Source: an uncultured Pontibacter sp. (lineage in GTDB: Bacteria > Bacteroidota > Bacteroidia > Cytophagales > Hymenobacteraceae). From it: a stretch of 64,000 nt of DNA. Below the pieces are notes generated by a model. The model was given only the letters and a program-made list of their open reading frames with translations. It made no database searches and was not told where the DNA came from. Location: positions 310,001 to 374,000 of the forward strand of contig CANMMP010000004.1 in assembly GCA_947499125.1 (NCBI GenBank), written 5' to 3'. Below are positions 9,492-18,827 of this stretch, piece by piece (the stretch's first letter is position 1; the number at the start of each line of letters is the position of its first letter). A program made the translations under genes and the position numbers.

Positions 9492-9675
9492 CGCCAGTTT
9501 ATAATAGTCTAACTAAAATTCAACAGCAATAACTCAAACACTGACCTATTTTTGAAAAAGTTAACCAGGTAAAAATAGGGGCAAAGGTTAGTTATTATTT
9601 AGCTTGTGCTTTGGGAAAGCTTAAAAAGAGCTAATACTCCAGCCTAATCCTGCAATCTAAAAAATCTTAAAAATC

Positions 9676-10224
9676 TTAGTTCTTTTTATCGTATTCCTGC
9701 CACGTAGTGGTTTTGTGGTGGTTGTCGCCGAAGTAGCGGATGATCTTCATAAAATTGGCTTTGTCGAGGTAGCCGGGCACGGGGCTAAGCATGTTCATTT
9801 GCTCATCCAGGTAAACCGTGGTAGGGTAGCTCATCTGGCCGTTCAATAGGGCTAAAGCCAGCTCGTGCGATTTATACTCAGGCTTAAACGTATAAGTGTG
9901 GCCGCGTACTGTAATGGGGTCTTTGCCTTCCGCATCCAGTTTTACAGCATAAAAGTTCTTGTTCACATAAGCAGCCACTTCGGGGTCAGAAAAGGTTGCT
10001 TTGTCCATTTTCTTGCACCAGCCACACCAGTCAGTATACACATCAATAAACACTTTGCGCGGCTCCTTTTTCATTTTGGCTTCTGCTTCTTCCATCGTGA
10101 TCCAGTTTATAGTTTCGACTTTAGAAGTTTGGCCTTTCTGAGCCAGGCTTAAAGTTGGCAGCGCGAAAGCAAGCAGGCACATAAAAAGCAACGTTCTGAT
10201 GTTTTGGAAACGTGGAGATCTCAT
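9676..10224 (-). CDS. Thioredoxin-fold secreted protein (CxxC, DsbD-gamma/Thioredoxin_7-like)
   Basis: Signal peptide; KVFIDVYTDWCGWCKKMDKATFSDPEVAAYVNKNFYAVKLDAE. Confidence 0.9.
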   Translation of the reverse strand: MRSPRFQNIRTLLFMCLLAFALPTLSLAQKGQTSKVETINWITMEEAEAKMKKEPRKVFIDVYTDWCGWCKKMDKATFSDPEVAAYVNKNFYAVKLDAEGKDPITVRGHTYTFKPEYKSHELALALLNGQMSYPTTVYLDEQMNMLSPVPGYLDKANFMKIIRYFGDNHHKTTTWQEYDKKN

Positions 10225-10416
10225 ATTAAAAAGCTGTTCGGTTTTGTTTTATAATGTTAAGAGCCTGTTTATAGTTCAACGCAATAAACGTGCCTTATAG
10301 TTTGGTGTTGCTATATTTTATAGTTTGATGAGGAAGCTTTCCAAAGAGAGAATTATAACTGCTGGAAAAGTTCTATCCCGATCTAAAACATAATACTAAA
10401 GACCAGTAATCAATAC

Positions 10417-11289
10417 TTAAGCCACCTGGGTACGACGGCGCTTAAAGTATAAACCGTGTGTCGGAGAAAACACGAAGGCCAGCGCAAACTGTAGTCCGGT
10501 TATAGTTGCCACTGCACCAGCTATAGAGCCATCGAGCCAATAAGCCAGGTAATAACCTATAACTACTGCCACAATACCGATCCCTACCGAAAACAAGAGC
10601 ATTGTTTTAAAGTTGTCGGTAAGCAGGTAAGCCGTGGCCGGCGGCCCGACCAGGAACGCTACTACCAATATTGCCCCAACCGATTCGAAGGAGGCTACTG
10701 TCGTCAGCGACACGGCTGTCATTAAAAGATAATACCACACAGTAGTTGAAATGCCGATAGCAGCAGCATACGCCGGATCGAAGGCTGTGAGGAAAAGCTC
10801 TTTGTAACCTGTAACTATAAACCCGATCACCAGTAATGTTACAAAACCGAGTGTCCAGAGGGTGCGGGGGCCAAAGCTTAGGCCGCTTTCCGTTATCCAG
10901 AGGTCCAGGGGCACATAGGCTATTTCGCCATACAGGACACAATCCTGGTCCAGGTCTATCTGCCCGGCAAACACCGAAATAAGTATAATGCCTATGGCAA
11001 AGAGCCAGGTAAACGTAATACCAATAGCGGCATCGGCCTGCACGCGCGCATACCGATGGAAAAACTCAATAAGCAGTGTCGTGATAACGCCCAGCAAACC
11101 AGCCCCGATGATCATGGGCAGAGAGTCGCGGGAACCAGTTAATAAAAAAGCGATCACAATGCCCGGCAACACCGCGTGCGAAATAGCATCACCTACCATC
11201 GCCATCCGACGAAGTATAAGATAGCAGCCCAGCAAACTACAGCATGTCGCTACCAAGGAGCCGGTCAGTATTATCCAGAATGCGTTCAC
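10417..11289 (-). CDS. Metal (Mn/Zn/Fe) ABC transporter permease
   Basis: ABC-3 family membrane pattern: RRMAMVGDAISHAVLPGIVIAFLLTG. Confidence 0.92.
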   Translation of the reverse strand: MNAFWIILTGSLVATCCSLLGCYLILRRMAMVGDAISHAVLPGIVIAFLLTGSRDSLPMIIGAGLLGVITTLLIEFFHRYARVQADAAIGITFTWLFAIGIILISVFAGQIDLDQDCVLYGEIAYVPLDLWITESGLSFGPRTLWTLGFVTLLVIGFIVTGYKELFLTAFDPAYAAAIGISTTVWYYLLMTAVSLTTVASFESVGAILVVAFLVGPPATAYLLTDNFKTMLLFSVGIGIVAVVIGYYLAYWLDGSIAGAVATITGLQFALAFVFSPTHGLYFKRRRTQVA

Positions 11290-11344
11290 TTTTTAATTTA
11301 TGGTTGTTGTTTATTACTTGTTCGTAAGCCTGTTTTAAAACTAC

Positions 11345-11385
11345 AACTTGATTGTTGGTGAAAAACATCAACAATGGCTCTGCTT
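11345..11385. repeat. Copy 1 of a dispersed hairpin element: TTGTTGgTGaaaaaCAtCAACAA
   Basis: Inverted repeat ATTGTTG/CAACAAT; similar sequences at about 12.8 kb and 40.7 kb. Confidence 0.65.
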
Positions 11386-11450
11386 GTTGTCGTAATCGCG
11401 CATGTTACTCTTATTCATTCATCATTATTTATTCACAGAATTACAAGTTC

Positions 11451-12734
11451 CTAGGGTATGCGTGTCTGATGCGGGTCCAGGGAAGGATAGTTTAGTTCTT
11501 CTATTAACTTATGCTCAAGTTCAGGGGTAATTATGTGTTCAATCGTTTCAGCATCTTCGTGTACGTGGTCGGATGCGAGTTGCAGATACTGTGTCAGGTA
11601 TAACTCCCAGAGTCGGTGCAGCCTTACCACGCGTTTACCCCTTACTTCACCCTCAGCTGTTAGGGCCCAACCGTTCTGCTGGTGTTGTACATAGCCTTGT
11701 CGTTTCAGTTTCCGGAGCCCGGTAAGCGCCTGTGGCCTTGGAATGTTGCGTTTGGTAAGTATGGTTTCAAGGGATCGGTTACTGAAATAGTCTTCTTCCT
11801 GTTCGCCGAGTTGGTAGAGGAGCTTCAGCAGGTTTTCTTCAAGTATCTGGGTACGGTTTCGTCGCTGGCGGAGTAATCTCGAGATCCAGCCGCGTTTAGG
11901 AGCCAGGGCAAAAGACAGTAGGGCGATCATAGACACGATAAGTACGATCCAGGGCCCTGTAGGCATGGAAGGGGCAGTGTAGGATACAAACGCACCGCTT
12001 ATACCTGAGAAAGCACCTATAAGAGCAGCCAGCACCAGCATTACCCCAAGCCGTTCGGTCCAGAAACGGGCAGCAGCAGCAGGCGTTATCAACATAGCAG
12101 CCATCAGAACCACACCTACCGCCTGTATACCAACTACCACGGCAAAAACAGTAAGCGTAGTTAAAAGCAATTCCAGCGTCCGGACCGGGAAACCTATACT
12201 TTTGGCGAAGGTCTCATCAAAACAAAGCAGCTTTAACTCTTTATAGAACAATACTGTGGTAGCCAGCAGCAATACTGCAACTGCCCCAAACACGACCAGG
12301 TCTTCGCCCACTAACGAAGCCGCTTTCCCGAACAGAAACTTATCGAGACCACTTTGCGCGGCATTACCCGAGTGCTGTATGGCTGTGAGTAACAAAATTC
12401 CGATACCAAAGAACACTGAAAGGACCAGGCCAATAGCTGTATCTTCTTTAATGCGGGACCGTGAAGTAATATAATCGATGAGGACCAGGGAGAGCCAGCC
12501 GGTAATAAAAGCGCCGAGTAAAAGTATAAATGGATTTTTAGTGCCTGAAAGTATAAATGCAAGGCAGACACCCGGCAGAACAGCATGCGCCACGGCATCG
12601 CCTACCAGCGCGCGTTTCCGGAGCAGCGTAAAGCAACCAACTACAGCCGAACTACTGGCTAGCAGCACAGAGCCCAGCGTAACATACCTTACGTTGGCAT
12701 CCGAAAATGAAAAGAACTCTGTAAACTCGCTCAT
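11451..12734 (-). CDS. Metal ABC transporter permease with C-terminal DtxR-like domain
   Basis: N-terminal ABC-3 permease (RKRALVGDAVAHAVLPGVCLAFILSG); C-terminus with HRLWELYLTQYLQLASDHVHEDAETIEHIITPELEHKL...YPSLDPHQTRIP closely parallels the DtxR protein at 14699-15355. Confidence 0.9.
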   Translation of the reverse strand: MSEFTEFFSFSDANVRYVTLGSVLLASSSAVVGCFTLLRKRALVGDAVAHAVLPGVCLAFILSGTKNPFILLLGAFITGWLSLVLIDYITSRSRIKEDTAIGLVLSVFFGIGILLLTAIQHSGNAAQSGLDKFLFGKAASLVGEDLVVFGAVAVLLLATTVLFYKELKLLCFDETFAKSIGFPVRTLELLLTTLTVFAVVVGIQAVGVVLMAAMLITPAAAARFWTERLGVMLVLAALIGAFSGISGAFVSYTAPSMPTGPWIVLIVSMIALLSFALAPKRGWISRLLRQRRNRTQILEENLLKLLYQLGEQEEDYFSNRSLETILTKRNIPRPQALTGLRKLKRQGYVQHQQNGWALTAEGEVRGKRVVRLHRLWELYLTQYLQLASDHVHEDAETIEHIITPELEHKLIEELNYPSLDPHQTRIP

Positions 12735-12790
12735 ACGTTCTTTATACAGAAGCTGTTTAAGGCTTTATAAAACCTGGTTAAATGCCCTTA

Positions 12791-12864
12791 CTGTGTGTTT
12801 TCACCAGCAGGTGGAAGCAGCCTGGTATTCTGATTGTAAGTGAAAATACCAACAATGGCTTGTT
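12791..12864. repeat. Copy 2 of dispersed element (CTGTGTGTTTTCACCAGCAG ... GATTGTAAGTGAAAATACCAACAATGGCTTGTT)
   Basis: Shares GTGAAAA..CCAACAATGGCT with copy 1 and CTGGTGAAAACAC with copy 3. Confidence 0.6.
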
Positions 12865-12931
12865 ATTTATCTTATAAGATTTAAACTCTAAACAGGTTCA
12901 TGATTAATTGTAACTGTTTGTCTATCAGATG

Positions 12932-13744
12932 TTAAAGGATGACATTATTTTGCCTTCTTGTTTCCCTGGCCGGGAATTCCTGTTTGCGCAATAAGTCGCC
13001 TACTTTGCTGAGTACTGTTAGTTTGCCTCCATAGGTATGCTCCAGTAACTCCTGTGTCATTACCTGCTGAGTTGGGCCTGATGCTACAAGGCGCATGTTC
13101 AGCAATACCACCCAATCGAAGTATTCGCTCGCAGATTGCAGGTCATGGTGCACTACTACTACTGTTTTGCCTTGTTCGCGCATAGTGCGGAGTAATTCTA
13201 TAATAGCTGTTTCGGTAGCAATATCAACGCCGGCAAAAGGCTCATCCATAAAATAGATGTCTGCATTCTGAGCAAGTGCCCTGGCTAAGAACACACGCTG
13301 TTGCTGCCCACCCGACAATTGTGAGATCTGGCGATCGGCAAAACCTTGCATGCCTACTTTTTCCAGTGCCTGCATGGCCGCATCTTTGTCTGCTTTTCGT
13401 GGCCGCTTAAACAAACCCAGGTTACCGTATCTTCCCATCAACACTACATCAAATACCGAAGCCGGGAAATCCCAGTCTACGGACTCGCGCTGCGGCACAT
13501 ACGAAATGCGTTTACGCACCTGCTTTAGCGGCTCATTAAATATGCGAACGTACCCGCTACTGGCTGGCAACAGGTCCATCATGGCTTTTATCAATGTAGA
13601 CTTACCTGCACCATTTGGCCCGATAACACCTACCAACGAACCGGCAGGCAGTGTCAGGTCAACACCCCAAAGCACCGGCTTACGGTCGTAGCTTACTGTC
13701 AGGTCATGCACCTCAACTACCGGATCATCTACTTGAAGTATCAT
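12932..13744 (-). CDS. Metal ABC transporter ATP-binding protein
   Basis: Walker [38 protein letters not shown]. Confidence 0.95.
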   Translation of the reverse strand: MILQVDDPVVEVHDLTVSYDRKPVLWGVDLTLPAGSLVGVIGPNGAGKSTLIKAMMDLLPASSGYVRIFNEPLKQVRKRISYVPQRESVDWDFPASVFDVVLMGRYGNLGLFKRPRKADKDAAMQALEKVGMQGFADRQISQLSGGQQQRVFLARALAQNADIYFMDEPFAGVDIATETAIIELLRTMREQGKTVVVVHHDLQSASEYFDWVVLLNMRLVASGPTQQVMTQELLEHTYGGKLTVLSKVGDLLRKQEFPARETRRQNNVIL

Positions 13745-13756
13745 AGTGTAATATGT

Positions 13757-14689
13757 TTATTTTAAAGCAGATACAATACTGTTTACGTTGTGCCGTACCA
13801 TACCTGTATAAGTGCCTGCTTGAGTGCCTTCTTCGCCGAGCGCATCAGAATATAAGGTGCCGCCAATCCGGACTTTATGGTCTTTCTTCCGGCAACCGAT
13901 CACGACAGCCTCAATAGCCTTCGGAGCCACTGACGACTCCACAAACACCGCTTTTATTTTCCTGTTAACTATAAAATTGACAAGTGACGACACATCCTGC
14001 AAACCAAATTCTGATACAGTGGAAAGCCCCTGTAATCCCCGGACTTCGATGTTATAAGCTTTCCCGAAATAGCCGAAAGCATCGTGCGCAGTAATCAGTG
14101 TGCGTTGCTGAGCCGGCACGGTAGCTATATTTTGTAAGGTATAAGCATGTAACTCTTCAAGCTCCTGTAAGTAGTCATCTGTATTTCGGGCGTATAGTTC
14201 AGCATTCTTCGGGTCTTTGCGTTGTAGTTCGGTGCTCAGGTGTTTTACTACTTCCTGCCACAGCGATACATCAAACCACACATGGGGATCGTAGCTGTCG
14301 GCATAGTCTCCGGATGGTAGCATACGGTCCTTTGGTAAGTTTTCGGCCGCGGCTACTACAGTTTTAAAGCGATCGAGCTTAGCCAGCACTTCACCCATTT
14401 TGCCCTCCAGGTGCAGACCATTGTAAATAATGATGTCGGCATCGGTCAGCTTTTGCAGATCGCCCTGGGTGGCCTTGTACAAGTGCGGGTCTACGCCACT
14501 ACCCATTACGCCTTCAACCCTGGCTGCGTCACCGGTAATGTGTTGCACGGCATCTGCAAGTATACCAGTGGTTGTTACCACATACATGGTTTCACCTTCT
14601 GGTACCGGGCCTTTGTCTATAGTTTGCGCGCACCCGGCAACTATAAAACTTGTCAGCAAGGGCAGGAGAAAAGTATAGAAACGTTTCAT
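13757..14689 (-). CDS. Metal ABC transporter substrate-binding lipoprotein (TroA/ZnuA family)
   Basis: VAGCAQ lipobox; GVDPHLYKATQGD, DPHVWFDVSLW, TAHDAFGYFGKAYNIE. Confidence 0.95.
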   Translation of the reverse strand: MKRFYTFLLPLLTSFIVAGCAQTIDKGPVPEGETMYVVTTTGILADAVQHITGDAARVEGVMGSGVDPHLYKATQGDLQKLTDADIIIYNGLHLEGKMGEVLAKLDRFKTVVAAAENLPKDRMLPSGDYADSYDPHVWFDVSLWQEVVKHLSTELQRKDPKNAELYARNTDDYLQELEELHAYTLQNIATVPAQQRTLITAHDAFGYFGKAYNIEVRGLQGLSTVSEFGLQDVSSLVNFIVNRKIKAVFVESSVAPKAIEAVVIGCRKKDHKVRIGGTLYSDALGEEGTQAGTYTGMVRHNVNSIVSALK

Positions 14690-14698
14690 GTACCAGAC

Positions 14699-15355
14699 TC
14701 AGGCTGACAGGAAAATGTTATGCGCTACCTCACTCGAAACAACAAGATTCCTTTTGTTTTCAATGTTGATCTCTAAGGAGTTGTCGTATGGTATCTTATC
14801 CAGTACTTTAATTCTGGCTCCCAGGAAAATTCCCATCTTATCGAGGTACTGCAGGAACAGGGGCTGCGAATCGTTAACGCCAACTACCTGGCCGGTTTCG
14901 CTTATCTCCATTTCGGCCAGCAGGCGTTGAGGTTTTTGTTTCAGCTTACCGTCTTCAGAAGGAATAGGGTCGCCGTGTGGGTCGAACTGGGGGTAACCCA
15001 GGAACTCATCAAGCCGGCGGGTAAGCGTTTCAGAGCTGATGTGCTCCAGCTCTTCGGCTACTTCATGCACCTCGTCCCAGTTAAATTTCAACTTCTCAAC
15101 TAAAAAAACCTCCCATAGCCTATGCTTCCGGATAACCTGCAAAGCCAGTCGCTCGCCAGCTTCGGTAAGACTTACGCCTTTGTAGCGCACATAGTCTACC
15201 ATACCTTTGGCGCTAAGCTTGCGCAGCATATCCGTAACGGAGGCAGCCTTTGTATTGAGGGTTTCAGCTATGGCATTCGTGTTCACGCCATCCTGCCCGC
15301 CCCCCGATAGCTTATAGATCGCCTTGATGTAGTTTTCTTCAGTAAAGCTGTGCAC
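14699..15355 (-). CDS. DtxR/MntR-family metal-dependent transcriptional regulator
   Basis: FTEENYIKAIYKLSG, HRLWEVFLVEKLKFNWDEVHEVAEELEHISSETLTRRLDEFLGYPQFDPHGDPIP. GTG at 15355 preferred over track TTG at 15379. Confidence 0.92.
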   Translation of the reverse strand: MHSFTEENYIKAIYKLSGGGQDGVNTNAIAETLNTKAASVTDMLRKLSAKGMVDYVRYKGVSLTEAGERLALQVIRKHRLWEVFLVEKLKFNWDEVHEVAEELEHISSETLTRRLDEFLGYPQFDPHGDPIPSEDGKLKQKPQRLLAEMEISETGQVVGVNDSQPLFLQYLDKMGIFLGARIKVLDKIPYDNSLEINIENKRNLVVSSEVAHNIFLSA

Positions 15356-15369
15356 AGAAGTCAGATTAA

Positions 15370-15434
15370 TAATGAACAATGATCAATAAAAAGTATAGGG
15401 CTTATCCGTATATCTTATTGATCCTTGTTCATTA
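15370..15434. promoter_or_regulatory. Long inverted repeat TAATGAACAAtGATCAATAA / TTATTGATCcTTGTTCATTA upstream of dtxR operon
   Basis: 20-bp arms with one mismatch, 25-nt spacer, between fabH and dtxR. Confidence 0.65.
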
Positions 15435-15452
15435 GCCATTAATAATTTAAAA

Positions 15453-16451
15453 CTACCAACGGATAAGCGCTGATGCCCAGGTAAAGCCTGAACCAAAGGC
15501 AGCAAGGCAAACCAGGTCGCCTTCTTTTATGCGGCCTTCCTGCACAGCCTCGCTCAGGGCGATAGGCACAGATGCCGCCGTGGTATTGCCATACTTGTGT
15601 ATGTTGCTCATTACTTTTTCGGCTGGCAAGCCCATCTTTTGCTGTATATAAGACGTGATGCGCAGGTTAGCCTGGTGAGGTATAAGCATATCAATGTCAG
15701 TAGCTTTATAGCCGTTCTTGTTAAGTGCTTCTTCAATCACTTCCGGGAAGCGGGTAACTGCGTGCTTAAACACCATATTACCATTCATGTAAGGGTAGAT
15801 AGAGCCATCTTCAAGCATCTCGTGTGTCAGGCGGTCCTTCTTATTCGTGGCAGGGGCCAGTACGGCCAGTTCTTCGGCAAACTCTCCGTCGGCGTGAAGG
15901 TGCGTGCTTAAAACGCCTTTATCATTGCTTTCGGAAGGAGTGAGGACAAGCGCTCCGGCACCATCACCGAATATAACTGAAACACCACGACCCCTTGTAG
16001 AGAAGTCAAGTCCGCTGGAATGGATCTCGGAGCCTACAACCAGCACATTGTTATACATACCGGTCTTAATGAACTGGTCGGCTACAGAGAGGGCATAAAT
16101 AAACCCTGAACACTGGTTACGGATATCAATAGCAGGAATCTCTTTAATGCCCAGTTCGCGCTCTAACAACACACCAGAACCAGGGAAAACGTAATCGGGG
16201 CTAAGTGTGGCAAATACGATCAGGTCTATTTGTTCCGGCTGAAGGTTCGCCATTTCGAGTGCCTTGCGAGATGCCTTGGCAGCCATGTTGGCGGTGGTAT
16301 CCACGCCTTCGGTAAAATAGCGACGCTCCTTTATACCGGTTCTTTCCTGTATCCATTCATCTGATGTATCCATCAACTGTTCCAGATCCTTATTTGTAAC
16401 TACCTGCTCAGGTACATAATGGCCAACGCCAGCTATTTTTGAATTGCGCAT
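15453..16451 (-). CDS. fabH: 3-oxoacyl-[acyl-carrier-protein] synthase III
   Basis: TSDEWIQERTGIKERR, IDIRNQCSGFIYALSVADQFI, HQANLRI, GNTTAASVPIALSEA. Confidence 0.97.
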   Translation of the reverse strand: MRNSKIAGVGHYVPEQVVTNKDLEQLMDTSDEWIQERTGIKERRYFTEGVDTTANMAAKASRKALEMANLQPEQIDLIVFATLSPDYVFPGSGVLLERELGIKEIPAIDIRNQCSGFIYALSVADQFIKTGMYNNVLVVGSEIHSSGLDFSTRGRGVSVIFGDGAGALVLTPSESNDKGVLSTHLHADGEFAEELAVLAPATNKKDRLTHEMLEDGSIYPYMNGNMVFKHAVTRFPEVIEEALNKNGYKATDIDMLIPHQANLRITSYIQQKMGLPAEKVMSNIHKYGNTTAASVPIALSEAVQEGRIKEGDLVCLAAFGSGFTWASALIRW

Positions 16452-16537
16452 AGTTTTGTCTTTTAATATCCAAATATACTATTAATTTCTGAATTTAGGT
16501 TAGTCTAAAAATAAATTTATTTAAAACCCCACTTGAC

Positions 16538-17671
16538 CTATTCTGGTTTTAACAGCGGTTTTATGGCCTCAAACAGTTTCTGCTCTTCACTTTCCCAGAA
16601 AACATCCTCAGGTATACCGTAACTATAGTATGAGCTGTTGTAAGCGTTTGTTAATAAGGGGTTAATATTTAATTGCTTAAAGTTTATAGTTAAGCCTGCA
16701 TCTGCTTTTTTTATTAACGATTCCCACAAAGGATTGTCTTGCATCAGTACAGGAAGGCCATAAGCCATATACTCGTATAGTTTGGTAGGGATACAGCGAA
16801 TTGTACTTGGGTTAGGGCGATATGGAAGCAGGCCAAGATCGTGACTAGCGATAGCTTGTAATATTTCGGTATGCGGCACCAGCTTATCTCCGCCAATTAA
16901 CCTGATGTATGGCTTGCCGGCTATCTTGTTTTTTAACTTCTGAAGGGTGCTTGCCTGGGCGCAGTAACCTATAATTGTTAAGGTTACTTCATGGTTTTGC
17001 TCATGCCATTCATCTGCCAGCTTTATCGCTTCGAACACGCCGTATACTTCCGAGATAGTGCCGGACATTAGTAACCGGACTTTGTTTGCTGGTATACTTA
17101 CCGGTGTTTTTTTAGGGCTATAATCGGTTGCCGGTTTATACTTGTTCTCGATGACGGTATACCTGTTACCTACAAACGACAACTCATCGGCGTAGCTTTG
17201 TTCGGCCAGCAGGAAGTGACTTATACTTTTAGCTGAAAGGTACTCGATACTTCTAACTCCAATTCCCAGTACATTTTTAAGTATAGCCGGGTAAGCATCC
17301 TGCGTGGTCAAATTCATTTTATAGTTCTCACGAACATCATATACCAGTTTGCATTTATACTTTATAGTATAGAGCCAGGCTGTTAAAAGTAATTCGTGGG
17401 TGCCAACTATAAGCAGGTCTGGCTTTATTTCGGTAAGTAGATTCCAGAAAGTGCGGTGTGCAGTAAAACGATTTATACTTATGCGCTTAAAACTGAAGAC
17501 CGGGTGAAAGTGAATGTTGGCAGGTGCTGCCTTGGGTAATGGTGCCTCGAAGCCTGCTATGTGTACGTGTGCGCCGCTAAGCTTGCTAAGCGATAGCCCC
17601 AGTTTACCGTACATACGGGTGTCGTTCACGGGTTTTAGCAGCGAGGCCAGCAGAATTCTCTTTTCAGACAT
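16538..17671 (-). CDS. Glycosyltransferase (GT4-like, GT-B fold)
   Basis: LLIVGTHELLLTAWLYTIKYKCKLVYDVRENY; SHDLGLLPYRPNPSTIRCIPTKLYEYMAYGLPVLMQD. Confidence 0.85.
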   Translation of the reverse strand: MSEKRILLASLLKPVNDTRMYGKLGLSLSKLSGAHVHIAGFEAPLPKAAPANIHFHPVFSFKRISINRFTAHRTFWNLLTEIKPDLLIVGTHELLLTAWLYTIKYKCKLVYDVRENYKMNLTTQDAYPAILKNVLGIGVRSIEYLSAKSISHFLLAEQSYADELSFVGNRYTVIENKYKPATDYSPKKTPVSIPANKVRLLMSGTISEVYGVFEAIKLADEWHEQNHEVTLTIIGYCAQASTLQKLKNKIAGKPYIRLIGGDKLVPHTEILQAIASHDLGLLPYRPNPSTIRCIPTKLYEYMAYGLPVLMQDNPLWESLIKKADAGLTINFKQLNINPLLTNAYNSSYYSYGIPEDVFWESEEQKLFEAIKPLLKPE

Positions 17672-17720
17672 CGGTTAAATTTAATACTTTTACGCATTAT
17701 TCAATACAAACTATATTTAA

Positions 17721-18533
17721 ATGGCGCTTCAGACGATAATAGAGCAAGCCTGGGAAAACAGAGCATTGCTTCAGGAGCAGGCTACTGCAGATGCAGTACG
17801 CGCTGTAATAGAGGAATTAGATAAAGGCAGGCTTCGTGTTGCCGAGCCAGATGGCGATAACTGGAAAGTTAATGAGTGGGTAAAGAAAGCCGTACTGTTG
17901 TATTTCCCGATCCAGGCCATGAAAACGATCGAGGTTGGTCCTTTTGAGTTTCATGATAAAATTGAGTTGAAGAAGAACTATGCAGCGCAGGGTGTGCGTG
18001 TAGTACCTCATGCTATTGCCCGTTATGGCTCGTTCCTGGAGAAAGGTGTGATCATGATGCCATCTTACGTGAACATTGGCGCTTATGTAGGCGAAGGAAC
18101 TATGGTGGATACCTGGGCTACGGTAGGCAGTTGCGCACAGGTAGGTAAAAATGTGCACCTGAGTGGTGGCGTTGGTTTAGGTGGCGTACTTGAGCCGGTT
18201 CAGGCTGCCCCGGTTATCATTGAAGACAATGCTTTTGTTGGTTCCAGAAGTATATTGGTAGAAGGTTGCCGTATTGGCCGCGAAGCTGTGATTGGTGCCG
18301 GTGTAACTATAACAGGCAGCTCTAAGATAATTGACGTGACAGGAAGCGAGCCTGTAGAGTACAAGGGCTATGTGCCGCCGCGCTCAGTAGTTATACCTGG
18401 TTCGTACACTAAAAAATTCCCTGCCGGAGATTTCCAGGTGCCGTGTGCGCTTATTATTGGCCAACGCAAAGAAAGCACTGACCTGAAGACCTCACTGAAC
18501 GATGCGTTGCGCGAAAATGCAGTAGCGGTTTAA
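17721..18533 (+). CDS. dapD: 2,3,4,5-tetrahydropyridine-2,6-dicarboxylate N-succinyltransferase
   Basis: Hexapeptide repeats; ARYGSFLEKGVIMMPSYVNIGAYVGEGTMVDTWATVGSCAQVGKNVHLSGGVGLGGVLEP. Confidence 0.97.
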   Translation: MALQTIIEQAWENRALLQEQATADAVRAVIEELDKGRLRVAEPDGDNWKVNEWVKKAVLLYFPIQAMKTIEVGPFEFHDKIELKKNYAAQGVRVVPHAIARYGSFLEKGVIMMPSYVNIGAYVGEGTMVDTWATVGSCAQVGKNVHLSGGVGLGGVLEPVQAAPVIIEDNAFVGSRSILVEGCRIGREAVIGAGVTITGSSKIIDVTGSEPVEYKGYVPPRSVVIPGSYTKKFPAGDFQVPCALIIGQRKESTDLKTSLNDALRENAVAV

Positions 18534-18600
18534 TGTTTAAATTGTTTTAGGTTTAATTGTTGATGGTTTAACGATTAAGCTAGTCAACTATAGATTTTAG

Positions 18601-18627
18601 GAGCCTCTGCCTTTTTGGTGGAGGCTC
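18601..18627 (+). terminator. Terminator-like hairpin GAGCCTC...GAGGCTC
   Basis: Dyad followed by TTTG TTTT. Confidence 0.65.
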
Positions 18628-18736
18628 TTTGTTTTATTGGTGGCAAGACGCTCACAGGTCTGGTAGACACTGTGAGGTCAATGGATAATTATCTTGTAAA
18701 TCCTTAGGGTCTATTTATAAATTCAGATAAATAAAA

Positions 18737-18765
18737 AGCCGCTGCAAGTATAACCTGCAGCGGCT
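18737..18765. terminator. Hairpin AGCCGCTGCA-agtataacc-TGCAGCGGCT between convergent genes; loop contains AAGTATA
   Basis: 10-bp perfect stem; preceded by A-tract (U-tract on minus strand). Confidence 0.75.
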
Positions 18766-18827
18766 CTATAGTATAGTTTGACAGATAAATTAAACTATTA
18801 ACAATTTAACCATCCAACCATCAGTAA

